Assembly (NCBI RefSeq): GCF_003724155.1
Contig: NZ_RJJQ01000019.1
Location: 42,251-106,250 of the forward strand
Origin: Flexivirga caeni
GTDB lineage: Bacteria; Actinomycetota; Actinomycetes; Actinomycetales; Dermatophilaceae
Length of the DNA stretch: 64,000 bases
Direction of reading: 5' to 3'
In this document: in pieces, positions 52,875-61,736 of the stretch
How positions within the stretch are numbered: position 1 is the stretch's first letter
How the letters are laid out: each line of letters begins with the position of its first letter
Notes under the pieces: model-generated
Seen by the model: the letters and a program-made list of their open reading frames with translations, nothing else
What the model was told of the DNA's origin: nothing
Databases searched by the model: none
Translations under genes and position numbers: made by a program

Positions 52875-54259
52875 GCCCGTCCCCTCTGTGCGTGCGGGGC
52901 TCGTGTGGTGACCACCTGGGTGTCCTCGGAGGCGAGCCGTTCGGCGCGGGTGTCGGTGGCGGGGCGCCGGGCCTGGTCGCTGATGCGCAGCAGCAGGGCG
53001 ATGATCACCCAGTTGGCGAGCAGGGACGAGCCACCGGCGGACAGGAACGGCGTGGTCAGCCCGGTCAGCGGGATGACGCGGGTGACGCCGCCGACGACCA
53101 CGAAGACCTGCAGTGCCATCGAGAAGGCGAGCCCGGTCGCCAGCAGCTTGCCGAAGCCGTCGCGGGAGGCCAGGGCGGCCCGCAGGCCGCGCTCGACGAT
53201 CAGTCCGTAGAGCGCCAGGATCGCGAAGAGACCGACCAGACCCAGCTCTTCGCCGAACGACGGGATGATGAAGTCGCTGTTGGCGTAGTAGGTGAGTTCT
53301 GGGTGTCCCTGGCCGAGTCCGGTGCCGAAGAGACCACCTGCCGCCATGCCCATCAGGCCCTTGGCGATCTGGTCGGACATGCCCGGCGCGAACGGGTTGA
53401 GCCAGAGCGTCACCCGCTCCTGGAAGTGCGCGAAGAGGATCGACGCGACATACGTGCCGACGAGGAACAGGCCGAGCCCGATGATGATCCAGGAGCGGCG
53501 TTCCGTTGCGACATACAGCATGCCGACGAAGAGGCCGAAGAACAGCAGCGAGGTGCCGAGGTCAGACTCGAAGACGAGCACTCCGAGGGAGGCAATCCAG
53601 GCGATGAGGATGGGGCCCATGTCGCGGGCGCGCGGCAGCGGCAGCCCGAGCACGCGGCGGCCGACCAGGGAGAGCGCGTCGCGGGTCTGCACCAGGTAGC
53701 TGGCGAAGAAGATTGCGATCAGGATCTTGGCGACCTCGCTGGGCTGGAAGGAGAATCCGCCGAGGCCGATCCACACGCGAGAACCGTTGATATTGCGGCC
53801 GATCACCGGCAGCAGCGGCGTGAGCAGCAGGACGAAACCGGCCAGTCCGAAGCTGAAGGTGTAGCGCCGCAGCCGGCGGTGGTCCGGGACCAGGAAGATC
53901 AGCGCGACGGCCGCGGCGACCCCGACGACGGTCCACATCAACTGCTTGGGCGCGGCATCGTCGAGGGCGCCCGGCGCGAGGTCGATGCGGTGGATCATCA
54001 CCAGCCCGAGACCGTTGAGGAGCGTCACGATCGGCAGCAGCACTGGGTCGGCGTATGCCGCCTTCCAGCGCAGCACCAGGTGGAACGCGAACGCCACGAC
54101 GGCAAAGCCGCCACCGACGGTGTAGAAGTCGACCGGCAGTGAATCCTCAATGGCCAGGCCGACATTGGCGTAGGCGACCAGCACGATCGCGATCGCGATG
54201 ATCAGCAGCACCAGCTCGGTGTTGCGACGGGTCCGGGGGCGCGCGAGCGACAATGCCAC
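52871..54259 (-). CDS. rodA: RodA/FtsW-type peptidoglycan glycosyltransferase
   Basis: The 462-residue SEDS-family polymerase joins lipid II into glycan strands, paired with PbpA. About ten to twelve membrane segments are visible. The conserved SEDS segments are GSRVWIGLGGFSFQPSEVAK in the middle and YANSDFIIPSFGEELGLVG, then IPLTGLTTPFLSAGGSSLLA near the end. The cytoplasmic C-terminal tail is charged and longer than average. It starts one base after pstP and overlaps pbpA by four bases. Confidence 0.94.
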   Translation of the reverse strand: MALSLARPRTRRNTELVLLIIAIAIVLVAYANVGLAIEDSLPVDFYTVGGGFAVVAFAFHLVLRWKAAYADPVLLPIVTLLNGLGLVMIHRIDLAPGALDDAAPKQLMWTVVGVAAAVALIFLVPDHRRLRRYTFSFGLAGFVLLLTPLLPVIGRNINGSRVWIGLGGFSFQPSEVAKILIAIFFASYLVQTRDALSLVGRRVLGLPLPRARDMGPILIAWIASLGVLVFESDLGTSLLFFGLFVGMLYVATERRSWIIIGLGLFLVGTYVASILFAHFQERVTLWLNPFAPGMSDQIAKGLMGMAAGGLFGTGLGQGHPELTYYANSDFIIPSFGEELGLVGLFAILALYGLIVERGLRAALASRDGFGKLLATGLAFSMALQVFVVVGGVTRVIPLTGLTTPFLSAGGSSLLANWVIIALLLRISDQARRPATDTRAERLASEDTQVVTTRAPHAQRGRA

Positions 54260-54260
54260 G

Positions 54261-55535
54261 TCAGCAACTCCCCCCGTCGGCGACCTGTGTCTGGCAGGTG
54301 ACCATGTCGGCGCGGAGGTTCTCCACTATGCCGATCGCGGCTTGGCGGCTGCTTGCGGTCATGCTGCGCGACGACACCCGGCTGCGGTCGGAACTCGGCA
54401 GGTCGGCGACCCAGATGTCGCTGACGATGTTGACCGAATGCAGCTGGATCGGCCCGAGGTTCTGTGAAATGCCTTGGTAAATGGTCACTTTGCCGTCGTG
54501 CTCGGCGATGTAGTACTGCCGCTGCGATGCGGCATACCCGAAGATCCCGAGCGCCGCGAGGACCGCGACAACCAGCAGGGCAAGCAGTCCGCGGCGCAAC
54601 CAGACGAACCGGCGGGGACCCTCCTCCGCCAGCAGCGGGCCCGCGTCGTCCTGGTCGTCCTCGTCTGCGGGCGGCGCGCTGACCGCGCGGCTGAGCGCGG
54701 CGGCCTTCTCCGCCGGGCTGCGCGGCGCGGCGGCGCTGCCGGAGGGACCGTTGCCGTGGGCTGCGGCAGCGCCGACCAGTTGCGGGGAGGTCGTGCTCGA
54801 TCCGTCGTTGCCGTCCACGACGTCGGCAACGATGACGGTAACGTTGTCCCGGGTCGCCGCTTTCAGCGCGATCGCGATCAGTGCGTCGGCGATCTCTGCT
54901 GGGCTGCCCTCGCCGGTGACGATCTGCTCGATGGTGGAGTGCGCGACGTAGTCGGACAGGCCATCGCAGCACAGCAGCAGCCGGTCACCCGGCTTCGCCT
55001 CGCGCAGCGACAGGTCCGGCTCGTCGTTCTCGCGGCCGGTGAGCACGCGTGTCACCAGGGACCGTTGCGGGTGGTGCTCGGCCTCTTCGGGGGTGATGCG
55101 GCCTTCGTCCAGCAGCGTCTGGACGAAGCTGTGGTCCTTCGTGATCTGGCTGAAGACGCCGTCGCGCACGAGGTAGGCGCGTGAGTCGCCGATGCTGGCC
55201 AGCGCCAGCATGTTTCCGCTGCGCAGGAAGGCGACCAGCGTGGTGCCCATCCCCTCCAGCTCGGGGTCGTCGTCCATCTCCGCACGCAAGCGGTCATTGG
55301 CGCTGTGAACCGCACCCGCCAGGCGGCGCAGGGCCTCGTCGCTACCGTAGGACTCGCCGTCGAGGCCGATCAGCTCCTGCACGACGGTCGAGCTGGCCAT
55401 GTCACCAGCAGCGTGCCCGCCCATGCCGTCGGCGAGCACCAGCAGATCGGGTCCGGCATACCCCGAGTCCTCGTTGCGGGTCTTGCTGCCGAGACCGAGG
55501 TCCGTGCGCGCGGCATACCGCAGGGAGATCGACAT
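54261..55535 (-). CDS. pstP: PP2C-type Ser/Thr phosphatase PstP
   Basis: The 424-residue membrane phosphatase reverses the action of PknA and PknB. The N-terminal PP2C domain (about 1-235) has the metal-binding motifs GSKTRNEDSGYA, LVLADGMGGHAAGDMAS and CCDGLSDYV, then NVTVIVADVVDG. A disordered Ala/Ser/Asp-rich linker and a membrane segment (LLALLVVAVLAALGIFGYAA) follow, with a small outer domain of about 85 residues. It starts three bases after the fhaB stop, and its stop is one base before the rodA start. Confidence 0.94.
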   Translation of the reverse strand: MSISLRYAARTDLGLGSKTRNEDSGYAGPDLLVLADGMGGHAAGDMASSTVVQELIGLDGESYGSDEALRRLAGAVHSANDRLRAEMDDDPELEGMGTTLVAFLRSGNMLALASIGDSRAYLVRDGVFSQITKDHSFVQTLLDEGRITPEEAEHHPQRSLVTRVLTGRENDEPDLSLREAKPGDRLLLCCDGLSDYVAHSTIEQIVTGEGSPAEIADALIAIALKAATRDNVTVIVADVVDGNDGSSTTSPQLVGAAAAHGNGPSGSAAAPRSPAEKAAALSRAVSAPPADEDDQDDAGPLLAEEGPRRFVWLRRGLLALLVVAVLAALGIFGYAASQRQYYIAEHDGKVTIYQGISQNLGPIQLHSVNIVSDIWVADLPSSDRSRVSSRSMTASSRQAAIGIVENLRADMVTCQTQVADGGSC

Positions 55536-55538
55536 GGG

Positions 55539-56003
55539 CTACTTCCTGGCCTCGAGCACCGTCTGGCCGATCCGCACCCGCGCACCCTCCGGGAGCGGGG
55601 TGCCTTCGCCGATGCGTTCGCTGCCGACGTAGGTGCCGTTGGTCGAGCCGAGGTCGTCGATCAGCCAGCCGTCGCCGCCGGGGTAGATCCGGGCGTGGCG
55701 GCCGCTGGCGAAGTCGTCGGAGAGAACGAGGGTGCACTCGGGGTTGCGGCCGATCAGCACGCCGTTCTCGGTGAGCGGGACGCTGCCGCCGCGCATCGGT
55801 CCCTCGATGATCGCCAGCCGGGTGGGTCCGCGACGTGCGGGCTTGGCGGCGCGAGCGGGTGCCGACTGCCCGCGGCCACGTCCGCGGGCGGCGGAGTGCG
55901 TGCCGTAGAGGTCGCCCCGGAGCACGCTGACGATGCTGAAGATGAACGCCCAGAGCAGCGCGAGCAACCCGAGCCGGATCGCCGTGAGAGTGAGTTCGCT
56001 CAC
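55539..56003 (-). CDS. fhaB: FHA-domain protein FhaB/FipA-like
   Basis: The 154-residue protein has an N-terminal membrane segment (about 8-26), a basic Ala/Arg linker and a C-terminal FHA domain at about 70-150 (LIGRNPECTLVLSDDFASGR, HARIYPGGDGW, DDLGSTNGTYVG). FHA domains bind phosphothreonine peptides, here products of PknA/PknB; the mycobacterial orthologue links FtsZ and FtsQ. Its start overlaps the fhaA stop by four bases. Confidence 0.93.
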   Translation of the reverse strand: MSELTLTAIRLGLLALLWAFIFSIVSVLRGDLYGTHSAARGRGRGQSAPARAAKPARRGPTRLAIIEGPMRGGSVPLTENGVLIGRNPECTLVLSDDFASGRHARIYPGGDGWLIDDLGSTNGTYVGSERIGEGTPLPEGARVRIGQTVLEARK

Positions 56004-56947
56004 CGGTGTCCGCCTTCGTGCAGCAGCAGGTGGGTGCGGCCGATGGTGAGGCGGTCTCCGTCGGCCAGGTGCATGGAGCCGATCGGGTCACCGTTGACGA
56101 AGGTGCCGTTGGTCGAGCCGAGGTCGCGAATGGTGATCACCTGGTGCGGACCGTCGAAGGTGATGCGAATCTCGCTGTGTCGCCTGGAAACTCCCGGGTC
56201 GTCGAGCACGATGTCGGCGTCGTCGTCACGGCCGATGACGGTGATCGCGCCGTTCAGCGGGTAGTGGTCGCCGTCGACGTCGAGCCACGGTCGCTGCCGG
56301 AGGCGTTTCGGGGCCGCCGGTGAGGGGCGGTGGTCGTCGCGCGCGCCGGCGGGGCGAGAGGGGTATGCCGGGCCGGGTGCGGCGGGGGCACTCACGGGTG
56401 CGGCCGGTGCCTGGGGCCAGCCGCCGGAGCGTGCTCCGGCGTGGTCGGTCGAGTAGCCGGGGGGACCCGCCTCGCTCTGGCCGGTCGAGTAGCCGGGGGA
56501 GCGCAGCGGAGGAGGTGTATCGAGACCCGGCGCCATACGTTCCGGCATACGCCGCATGCCGGGTTCCACCTGCCGGGCGGTGGAGGGGCGTAACCGGAAC
56601 ACTCCGGTCTCGAGACTGTCGTCCTCGGTGAACTGCACGCTGACCGGTCCGCCGGGCTGGTAGCGCTGGCTCTCGGCGTGCTCGGATGCCGTCGCGATCA
56701 AGTCGTCGGCGAGTTCGCCCTCGTCCTCGGTGACCAGCACCTCGTAGTCGGTGGTCGACAGCTCGATCACGAACAGGTTGGGCACGATTAAGCGCCGGCC
56801 CTTGCCTGCACTCACTGCGCGGTCATCCATCGCCCGGCGCATCGCGCTCGCGATCTCGACCGGCTGCACCTCGGAGCGGAATGCCTTCGCGAAGGCGCCG
56901 TTGACGCCGCGCTCGATGCTGCGTTCCAGCTTGTCGAAGATGCCCAC
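56000..56947 (-). CDS. fhaA: FHA-domain protein FhaA
   Basis: The 315-residue protein has a conserved N-terminal DUF3662 domain (about 1-125, GIFDKLERSIERGVNGAFAK), a disordered Pro/Gly/Ser-rich linker of about 100 residues and a C-terminal FHA domain (about 225-315, ITVIGRDDDADIVLDDPGVS, SRRHSEIRI, DLGSTNGTFVNG). In mycobacteria FhaA binds phosphorylated MviN pseudokinase; a separate partner of that type is encoded here at 1.3 kb. The GTG at 56947 is preceded by GGAGG eight bases upstream. It is the first gene of the seven-gene operon fhaA-fhaB-pstP-rodA-pbpA-pknA-pknB. Confidence 0.94.
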   Translation of the reverse strand: MGIFDKLERSIERGVNGAFAKAFRSEVQPVEIASAMRRAMDDRAVSAGKGRRLIVPNLFVIELSTTDYEVLVTEDEGELADDLIATASEHAESQRYQPGGPVSVQFTEDDSLETGVFRLRPSTARQVEPGMRRMPERMAPGLDTPPPLRSPGYSTGQSEAGPPGYSTDHAGARSGGWPQAPAAPVSAPAAPGPAYPSRPAGARDDHRPSPAAPKRLRQRPWLDVDGDHYPLNGAITVIGRDDDADIVLDDPGVSRRHSEIRITFDGPHQVITIRDLGSTNGTFVNGDPIGSMHLADGDRLTIGRTHLLLHEGGHR

Positions 56948-57229
56948 GTGTCGCCTCCTTGCTCCGGGTCGTGACGGTTCGTCCATCCTGGCGGCGGCGC
57001 CGCGCACGTCATGGTAACTGTGTGGCGTATGACGTTCCGGCATACGCGCTGGGATCCGGCCAATTCGAGACCCGCTCTCCCGGTTCTCGCGAGTGACGGC
57101 TTCCTCGCCGAGCGACGGTGAGATTGCACCGTCTGTGGGCGAACTCGCCGTCATTCGGTGCGTTTCCCGCGGGTATGACGCCAGGATTTGGTGTTCTCCC
57201 GGCTGACAGGGCACACTGGTCCGGCACTC

Positions 57230-57312
57230 GCGCGAGTGGCGGAACGGCAGACGCGCTGGCTTCAGGTGCCAGTGTCCGAAAGGGCGTGGGGGTTCAAATC
57301 CCCCCTCGCGCA
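57230..57312 (+). tRNA. tRNA-Leu (CAG)
   Basis: Acceptor GCGCGAG pairs with CTCGCGC, anticodon stem CTGGC/GCCAG encloses TTCAGGT (anticodon CAG), a long variable arm GTGTCCGAAAGGGCGT is present, and the T arm is GGGGGTTCAAATCCCCC. CCA is not encoded. A tRNA-Leu next to fhaA is typical of actinomycetes. Confidence 0.96.
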
Positions 57313-57379
57313 CGCGAGGCAGGTTTCCGAACTTCACGGCAGTGGGGTGACAAACTCCGGCAACGGGGTGACTTGCACA

Positions 57380-57414
57380 AACGGTCCGTGACGACTTGGT
57401 CGTCACGGACCGTT
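57380..57414 (+). terminator. Terminator after tRNA-Leu
   Basis: AACGGTCCGTGACGAC at 57380-57395 pairs perfectly with 57399-57414 around a three-base loop. A short pyrimidine-rich stretch follows. Confidence 0.85.
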
Positions 57415-57456
57415 CTCGTATGTCGGAGTTCGTGGACCCAAGTCCGAGGAGGCGCC

Positions 57457-57600
57457 GTGGCTGAGGCATCTGAGGTGCTCGCTGCGTTCGGCGCGCGCGT
57501 GGCCGAACTGCGCAGGGCGCGTGGGATGTCGCAGGCTGACCTCGCCTCGGCATCCGGTGTCGACCGGGTCAGCATTAGTCGAGTGGAACGTGGCCTCTAG
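57457..57600 (+). pseudogene. Truncated XRE-type regulator
   Basis: A strong ribosome site (GAGGAGG) precedes this GTG, and the 47-residue product is an XRE helix-turn-helix beginning AEASEVLAAFGARVAELRRA, then RGMSQADLASASGVDR and ISRVERGL, where a TAG stops the frame. The codons after the stop still read LPTTVNGTRWALSAIAARTV, which resembles the rest of such a domain (normally RRPT..TL.ALA). A nonsense mutation with further drift is the simplest reading. A short functional protein cannot be excluded. Confidence 0.6.
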
Positions 57601-57823
57601 CTGCCCACGACGGTTAACGGGACCAGGTGGGCGCTGTCCGCGATCGCGGCGCGTACGGTGCCGACCGATCCTGGCCGCAGCCACTCGCGGTCAATGGGCA
57701 GCGAGCAAATGAGGCGTCCTACCGGTAGCTCATTGCATTTTTGAACGGTCGTCCGAAGCGCCTTTCGCTCCCCGCGAGGTATGAACCCTGTCTGCGATAG
57801 AACGGCATCGAATGCCGAACCAA

Positions 57824-58231
57824 CTACATGGGCTGCGAGGGCAGCACCGGTAAAAGGGAGTCTTGCTGATCAGCGATCTTGAACGGTTCTTCTGCAGTAC
57901 AAGTCGCACCGAGCTTGCAGGCTGCTTGTCCGACGGCGACCACGCCCGTCTGGTCTTCATACCGTTGAAAGAGCTCGTGGAGATTCGCTGGCCAGGACGA
58001 GGTTGTGGCAACCGTGACGCGTGAGTTGACGCGCGCGATCACATCGCTTGCCCCGGTCGAAGGCAGTTGCGCCATATCCATAGATCGCTCCGTTCGGGTG
58101 CGATCGCCTGCCACCGACACATTCAAGTAAACCGGCAATATCCGACAACTGTGGACTACACGCCGGACGATGTCCCACTTCCCGGGCTCGGTAGCGGTAT
58201 TGCGAACCGACTGTAGCTTGAACTTCAGCAT
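57824..58231 (-). CDS. Hypothetical protein in an apparently GC-poorer stretch
   Basis: A 135-residue frame is open on the minus strand. I do not recognise it; it has no signal or membrane segment and the composition is ordinary. The ATG at 58231 has only GAGGG directly adjacent, which is too close for a good ribosome site. A second overlapping minus-strand frame (57957-58322) is an alternative. The region from about 57700 to 58400 looks AT-richer than its surroundings and shows none of the strong third-position GC bias of neighbouring genes, suggesting recent acquisition. I give it low confidence. Confidence 0.3.
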   Translation of the reverse strand: MLKFKLQSVRNTATEPGKWDIVRRVVHSCRILPVYLNVSVAGDRTRTERSMDMAQLPSTGASDVIARVNSRVTVATTSSWPANLHELFQRYEDQTGVVAVGQAACKLGATCTAEEPFKIADQQDSLLPVLPSQPM

Positions 58232-58402
58232 CCCTCGGCCGCGCTGTTCTGGAGCCCTTCGTCTGCAGCAGACAGGCTTCGAATTCCAGATAGAATGAGA
58301 GGTCGAGGCTCGCGCTCAGCAAAGCGTTCCGGGGCGGCGCGGCACATCTCCGTCAGTCGCGTAAATGCAGTGAGTCTTGTGTCGAATTGGAGTTACAGCT
58401 GG

Positions 58403-59410
58403 CTACTGGGCGGTCGCACTGGCGGTGCTGAACTTGCGGCGGTGTTCGGCCGGGCTGAGGCCGGTCTCGCGCCGGATGAGCCGTCGGAGGGTGGTGGGGT
58501 CGTCATACCCCACGGAGTGGGCGATCTTCTCGAACGAATCTTGTGTCGTGGCAAGGGCGTACGTCGCTCGTTCGATGCGCAGGCGTTGGGCGTACTGGGT
58601 GATCGAGAGCCCGGTCGCCTGCAGGAATCGTCGCTGCAATGTTCTGGGATGCGTGGCTGTCACGTTCGCGAGGTGGGCGAGGGACGGCGCCGAGGCCAAC
58701 TCCAGATCGAGTGTTTGTTGCGCGAGCCGCACCACTTCGTCGTGATGCTCGGTCGAGGGCAGCAATTCGATGTAGGGAAGCTGTTGGGACCGTGGGGCGT
58801 CGGCGATCATGAACTTCGCCGTACGCAGCATGATGCTCGGCCCCAGCATCGACTCGACGATTGACAACCCCAGGTCGAGCCACGCCATGATCCCGGCCGC
58901 GGTGACGACGTCCCCTTCGTCGATCACCATCTGCTCGGCGTCGAGAAGCACGCCCGGGAATCGCTTCTTGAACTCGTCGACGAAGGCCCAATGCGTTGTC
59001 GCGTGCCGGCGTTCCAGCACCCCCGTCTCGGCCAGCACGAAGACGCCGGCGCACAGCGCGCAGAGCGTGGCACCGTTGTGGCGCTGCTCCAGTGCCCAAT
59101 CGCGCAGCGCCCGAACGGTGCTCATCCGCTCGGGAGGTATCAAGCTGGGCGGGAACAGCACGTGCGACGGCTTGTGCGGTGTCCCAGGGTGTGAGTCATA
59201 GCTGCATGTGACGGCCTCCTCGGACCAGACCCAGTGACTCACCCGGATGTGCTCGTTCGACCGCCCCGCAAGTGCCAGCTGCTCAGTCGCTATGCGAAAG
59301 ACGTCGGTCAGGCCGTAGACGGCCGCGAGTTGGCAATCCGGGTACTGCACGATCGCAATCTCGCGCGATCGCGTGTCGTGATCTACCTCATCCGAGTCGC
59401 TCGTGACCAT
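58403..59410 (-). CDS. GlxA-type AraC-family regulator with DJ-1/PfpI domain
   Basis: The 335-residue protein has an N-terminal DJ-1/PfpI-like domain (about 15-185) with the elbow TLCALCAGVFVLAETGVLER and a C-terminal AraC-type DNA-binding domain (about 230-325) with two helix-turn-helices (LAHLANVTATHPRTLQRRFL and AHSVGYDDPTTLRRLIRRET). Regulators of this architecture often control nearby catabolic or detoxification genes. It is divergent from the dehydratase/decarboxylase cluster at 59758, with a 347-base shared promoter region, so it probably controls that cluster. The ATG at 59410 begins the conserved part; the frame extends upstream through the promoter and is trimmed. Confidence 0.88.
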   Translation of the reverse strand: MVTSDSDEVDHDTRSREIAIVQYPDCQLAAVYGLTDVFRIATEQLALAGRSNEHIRVSHWVWSEEAVTCSYDSHPGTPHKPSHVLFPPSLIPPERMSTVRALRDWALEQRHNGATLCALCAGVFVLAETGVLERRHATTHWAFVDEFKKRFPGVLLDAEQMVIDEGDVVTAAGIMAWLDLGLSIVESMLGPSIMLRTAKFMIADAPRSQQLPYIELLPSTEHHDEVVRLAQQTLDLELASAPSLAHLANVTATHPRTLQRRFLQATGLSITQYAQRLRIERATYALATTQDSFEKIAHSVGYDDPTTLRRLIRRETGLSPAEHRRKFSTASATAQ

Positions 59411-59604
59411 GGTGAACACCCTACGTCTCGCCTTACGGTCGACACGACCGATCGATGACGCATCCGGAATGAGAGGTGGGGTCCCGAATGAGAGACGAGC
59501 GACTCTGCGTCCGGCCGTGTCCTCCACGGCGCCGATGCGGGCATCGACAACAAGGGCCACGGCCAGCTCCGGGCGAGCGGCACCTGCCACTACCCAACCC
59601 AGTG

Positions 59605-59633
59605 TTGACACTGCATACATTGCCTCGTACCGT
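59605..59633 (+). promoter_or_regulatory. Promoter of the redox/hydrolase cluster with internal operator candidate
   Basis: TTGACA at 59605-59610 and TACCGT at 59628-59633 are 17 bases apart, a good sigma-70-type promoter. The spacer contains TACATTGCCT (59616-59625), which recurs at 60748-60757 upstream of the acetoacetate-decarboxylase-like gene. The rest of the 347-base region 59411-59757 holds the direct repeat GAATGAGAG (twice near 59468 and 59487) and no gene. Confidence 0.6.
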
Positions 59634-59757
59634 AATGCGAGCACTGTTAACATGCTCGATCCTGAGGGCTCGGTGCGAACGGGTCAGGGGCAATCGGCGC
59701 AGTGTGCGTGCACCTCGGCTCCAAGGGCGAGCACTGTGCAATCGAAAGGACCAAGCC

Positions 59758-60690
59758 GTGCAGACGATTCTGGGCGCGAACGGACAGATCGGGTCGGAGC
59801 TGGCCCACGAGCTGCACCGCAGCTACACGAGTGAGCTACGGCTGGTCAGCCGGAGTCCGAAGCGCCTGCATGACTCCGACGACCTGATGGCAGCGAACCT
59901 GATGGACCCCGAGGCGACCGAGGCCGCCGTGGCCGGCAGCGACGTGGCGTACTTCACCGTTGGGCTGCCGCCCGACGCCAAGCTCTGGGCGGAGCAGTTC
60001 CCGGTGATGATGGAGAACGCGATCGCCGCCTGCGCCAAGCACGGGACCAAGCTGGTGTTCTTCGACAACACCTACATGTACCCGATGACCAGCCAGCCAC
60101 AGACCGAGCGGACGTCGTTCGAGCCGGTGGGCAGCAAGGCGCAGACCCGGGCGTACATCGCCACGATGTTGTTGGACGCGATGGATGCCGGTCGCGTGGA
60201 GGCAGCCATCTGCCGCGCGCCGGAGTTCTACGGACCGGGCAAGACGCAGAGCCTGACGAACACGCTGGTCTTCGACAGGTTGGCCGAGGGCAAGAAGGCA
60301 CGGGTTCCGTTGCGGGACGACACCCGAAGGACGTTGATCTGGACCCCGGACGCCAGCCGGGGGATGGCGCTGATCGGCAACACCCCCTCGGCATTCGGTC
60401 AGACGTGGCATCTGCCGTGTGCCGACGACCACCCGACCTACGCGCAGCTCGTGCAGCTGTGTTCGGAGGAGTGGGGTCGCGATGCCGACTATGCGGTGAT
60501 GTCCAAGCCTGCGTTTTTCGTGGGCAGTCTCGTCAACAAGGGTGCTCGCGAGTTCCGGGCACTCCTGCCGCGGTATGCCGTCGACACGATCTTCGTGTCC
60601 GACAAGTTCAAGCAAGCCTTCCCCGGCTTCGAGACCACCACGTACCGCTCAGGCGTCGCCGCCCTGCGGGCCGAGCACGGGAAAGGCTGA
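59758..60690 (+). CDS. NAD-dependent epimerase/dehydratase family protein
   Basis: The 310-residue protein has an N-terminal Rossmann fold starting TILGANGQIGSELAHELHRS and an extended-SDR layout with GTKLVFFDNTYMYPMTSQPQ, then RAPEFYGPGKTQSL. The usual YxxxK catalytic pair of short-chain enzymes is not obvious: the corresponding region is QTRAYIATMLLD, so it may act as an atypical SDR or NAD-binding reductase. The GTG at 59758 has AAAGGA seven bases upstream. It is the first gene of a rightward cluster with an acetoacetate-decarboxylase-like enzyme, a DJ-1-like protein and a hydrolase; the substrate is unknown. Confidence 0.82.
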   Translation: MQTILGANGQIGSELAHELHRSYTSELRLVSRSPKRLHDSDDLMAANLMDPEATEAAVAGSDVAYFTVGLPPDAKLWAEQFPVMMENAIAACAKHGTKLVFFDNTYMYPMTSQPQTERTSFEPVGSKAQTRAYIATMLLDAMDAGRVEAAICRAPEFYGPGKTQSLTNTLVFDRLAEGKKARVPLRDDTRRTLIWTPDASRGMALIGNTPSAFGQTWHLPCADDHPTYAQLVQLCSEEWGRDADYAVMSKPAFFVGSLVNKGAREFRALLPRYAVDTIFVSDKFKQAFPGFETTTYRSGVAALRAEHGKG

Positions 60691-60794
60691 GTCGCTGCGG
60701 CATTCCGCGGCGCGCCGTACTTCGATATCCCTAATGTTAGCATTGATTACATTGCCTGTGGGAGACCCTGCCGGCCATCGCGAGAAGGGCATGG

Positions 60795-61706
60795 ATGATG
60801 ACGGATACACAAACTGTTGAGGTGGAGCTCGGCAGCAGGAAGGTGAGCGTGCCGTGCGACGGGCTCTTTGCCCGCTACCGCATGGACACCGATCTGGATG
60901 TCGTGGAGGCTGACCCGCGGGTCAGCACCGTCGACTTCTTCCGCACGCTGCCGAAGACGAAGGTCGAGTCGGCGATCGGAACCACGAGCACACCGAACTT
61001 CTACTACGCCATGTCGAAGGCGCAGATCAGCTTCGTCGCACCGACCAAGGCGCTGCGTAGCCGGCTGCCGGACGCTCTGGACCCGCTGACCGTCGCGCCC
61101 GGACTCGGGCTGTTCTCCGTCATCATCTTCCGCTACGACGTGTGCGACATCGACTTCTACACCGAGGCCACCGTCGGGATCGCGGTCAAGGAAGTGCGAC
61201 ACGGCAACCTCCCGCCCGTCGACTTGCTGGCCGCCTTGGGGAACGACCACTTGTACACCTACGTGCTCTCCCTTCCAGTGAACACCGAGATCGCCCAGGT
61301 GCGCGGGCACGACGGTTACGGGTTCCCCAAGTGGGTCACCGACATTGACATCGACATCGACGCACGTCGCGCCACGGGCCGGGTCGCCAACGACGACGGG
61401 GGCACCGACATTGCCTTGTCGGTGGCGACCCCGAAGCAGAAGAAGGTCGCCAGCGGGGAGAGCGTGTCGACTCTCACGTCATACACCGAACTGAACGGCG
61501 GGTGGAACCAGACGCTCAGCCAGACCAACAACCTGGTCTTCGGCAGCGACCTGCTGCCGGGGGACGTGGGCCTTGAGCTGGGGTCGGGGAGGTTGAGCGA
61601 CGACATCCGATCCCTCAAGCCCAAGCGACCGCTGCGGTTGGACGTGTTCACCGAGTGCCAGAACGCCCTCCACATCCCCGTGCCCGTGTCGTTTCCCGCG
61701 CGATGA
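60795..61706 (+). CDS. Acetoacetate decarboxylase family protein
   Basis: The 303-residue protein has the acetoacetate decarboxylase fold with the segment VRGHDGYGFPKWVTDIDID; the lysine in GFPKW is the Schiff-base residue of the family. N-terminal YYAMSKAQISFVAP and the central LFSVIIFRYDVCDIDFYTEA are also family-like. Known members decarboxylate beta-keto acids or act as aldolase/dehydratases, so the reaction here is not fixed. AAGGG lies five bases upstream of the ATG, and the promoter-proximal decamer TACATTGCCT is shared with the upstream gene. Its position suggests beta-keto acid or aldol metabolism. Confidence 0.85.
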   Translation: MMTDTQTVEVELGSRKVSVPCDGLFARYRMDTDLDVVEADPRVSTVDFFRTLPKTKVESAIGTTSTPNFYYAMSKAQISFVAPTKALRSRLPDALDPLTVAPGLGLFSVIIFRYDVCDIDFYTEATVGIAVKEVRHGNLPPVDLLAALGNDHLYTYVLSLPVNTEIAQVRGHDGYGFPKWVTDIDIDIDARRATGRVANDDGGTDIALSVATPKQKKVASGESVSTLTSYTELNGGWNQTLSQTNNLVFGSDLLPGDVGLELGSGRLSDDIRSLKPKRPLRLDVFTECQNALHIPVPVSFPAR

Positions 61707-61736
61707 GACTCGCCTGCGGCGAAACGAGATTGAGTC

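Noticed and set aside
57957..58322. 121-codon minus-strand frame overlapping the hypothetical gene at 57824
   Set aside because: No ribosome site or motif; cannot be preferred over the other frame, so neither is called with confidence.
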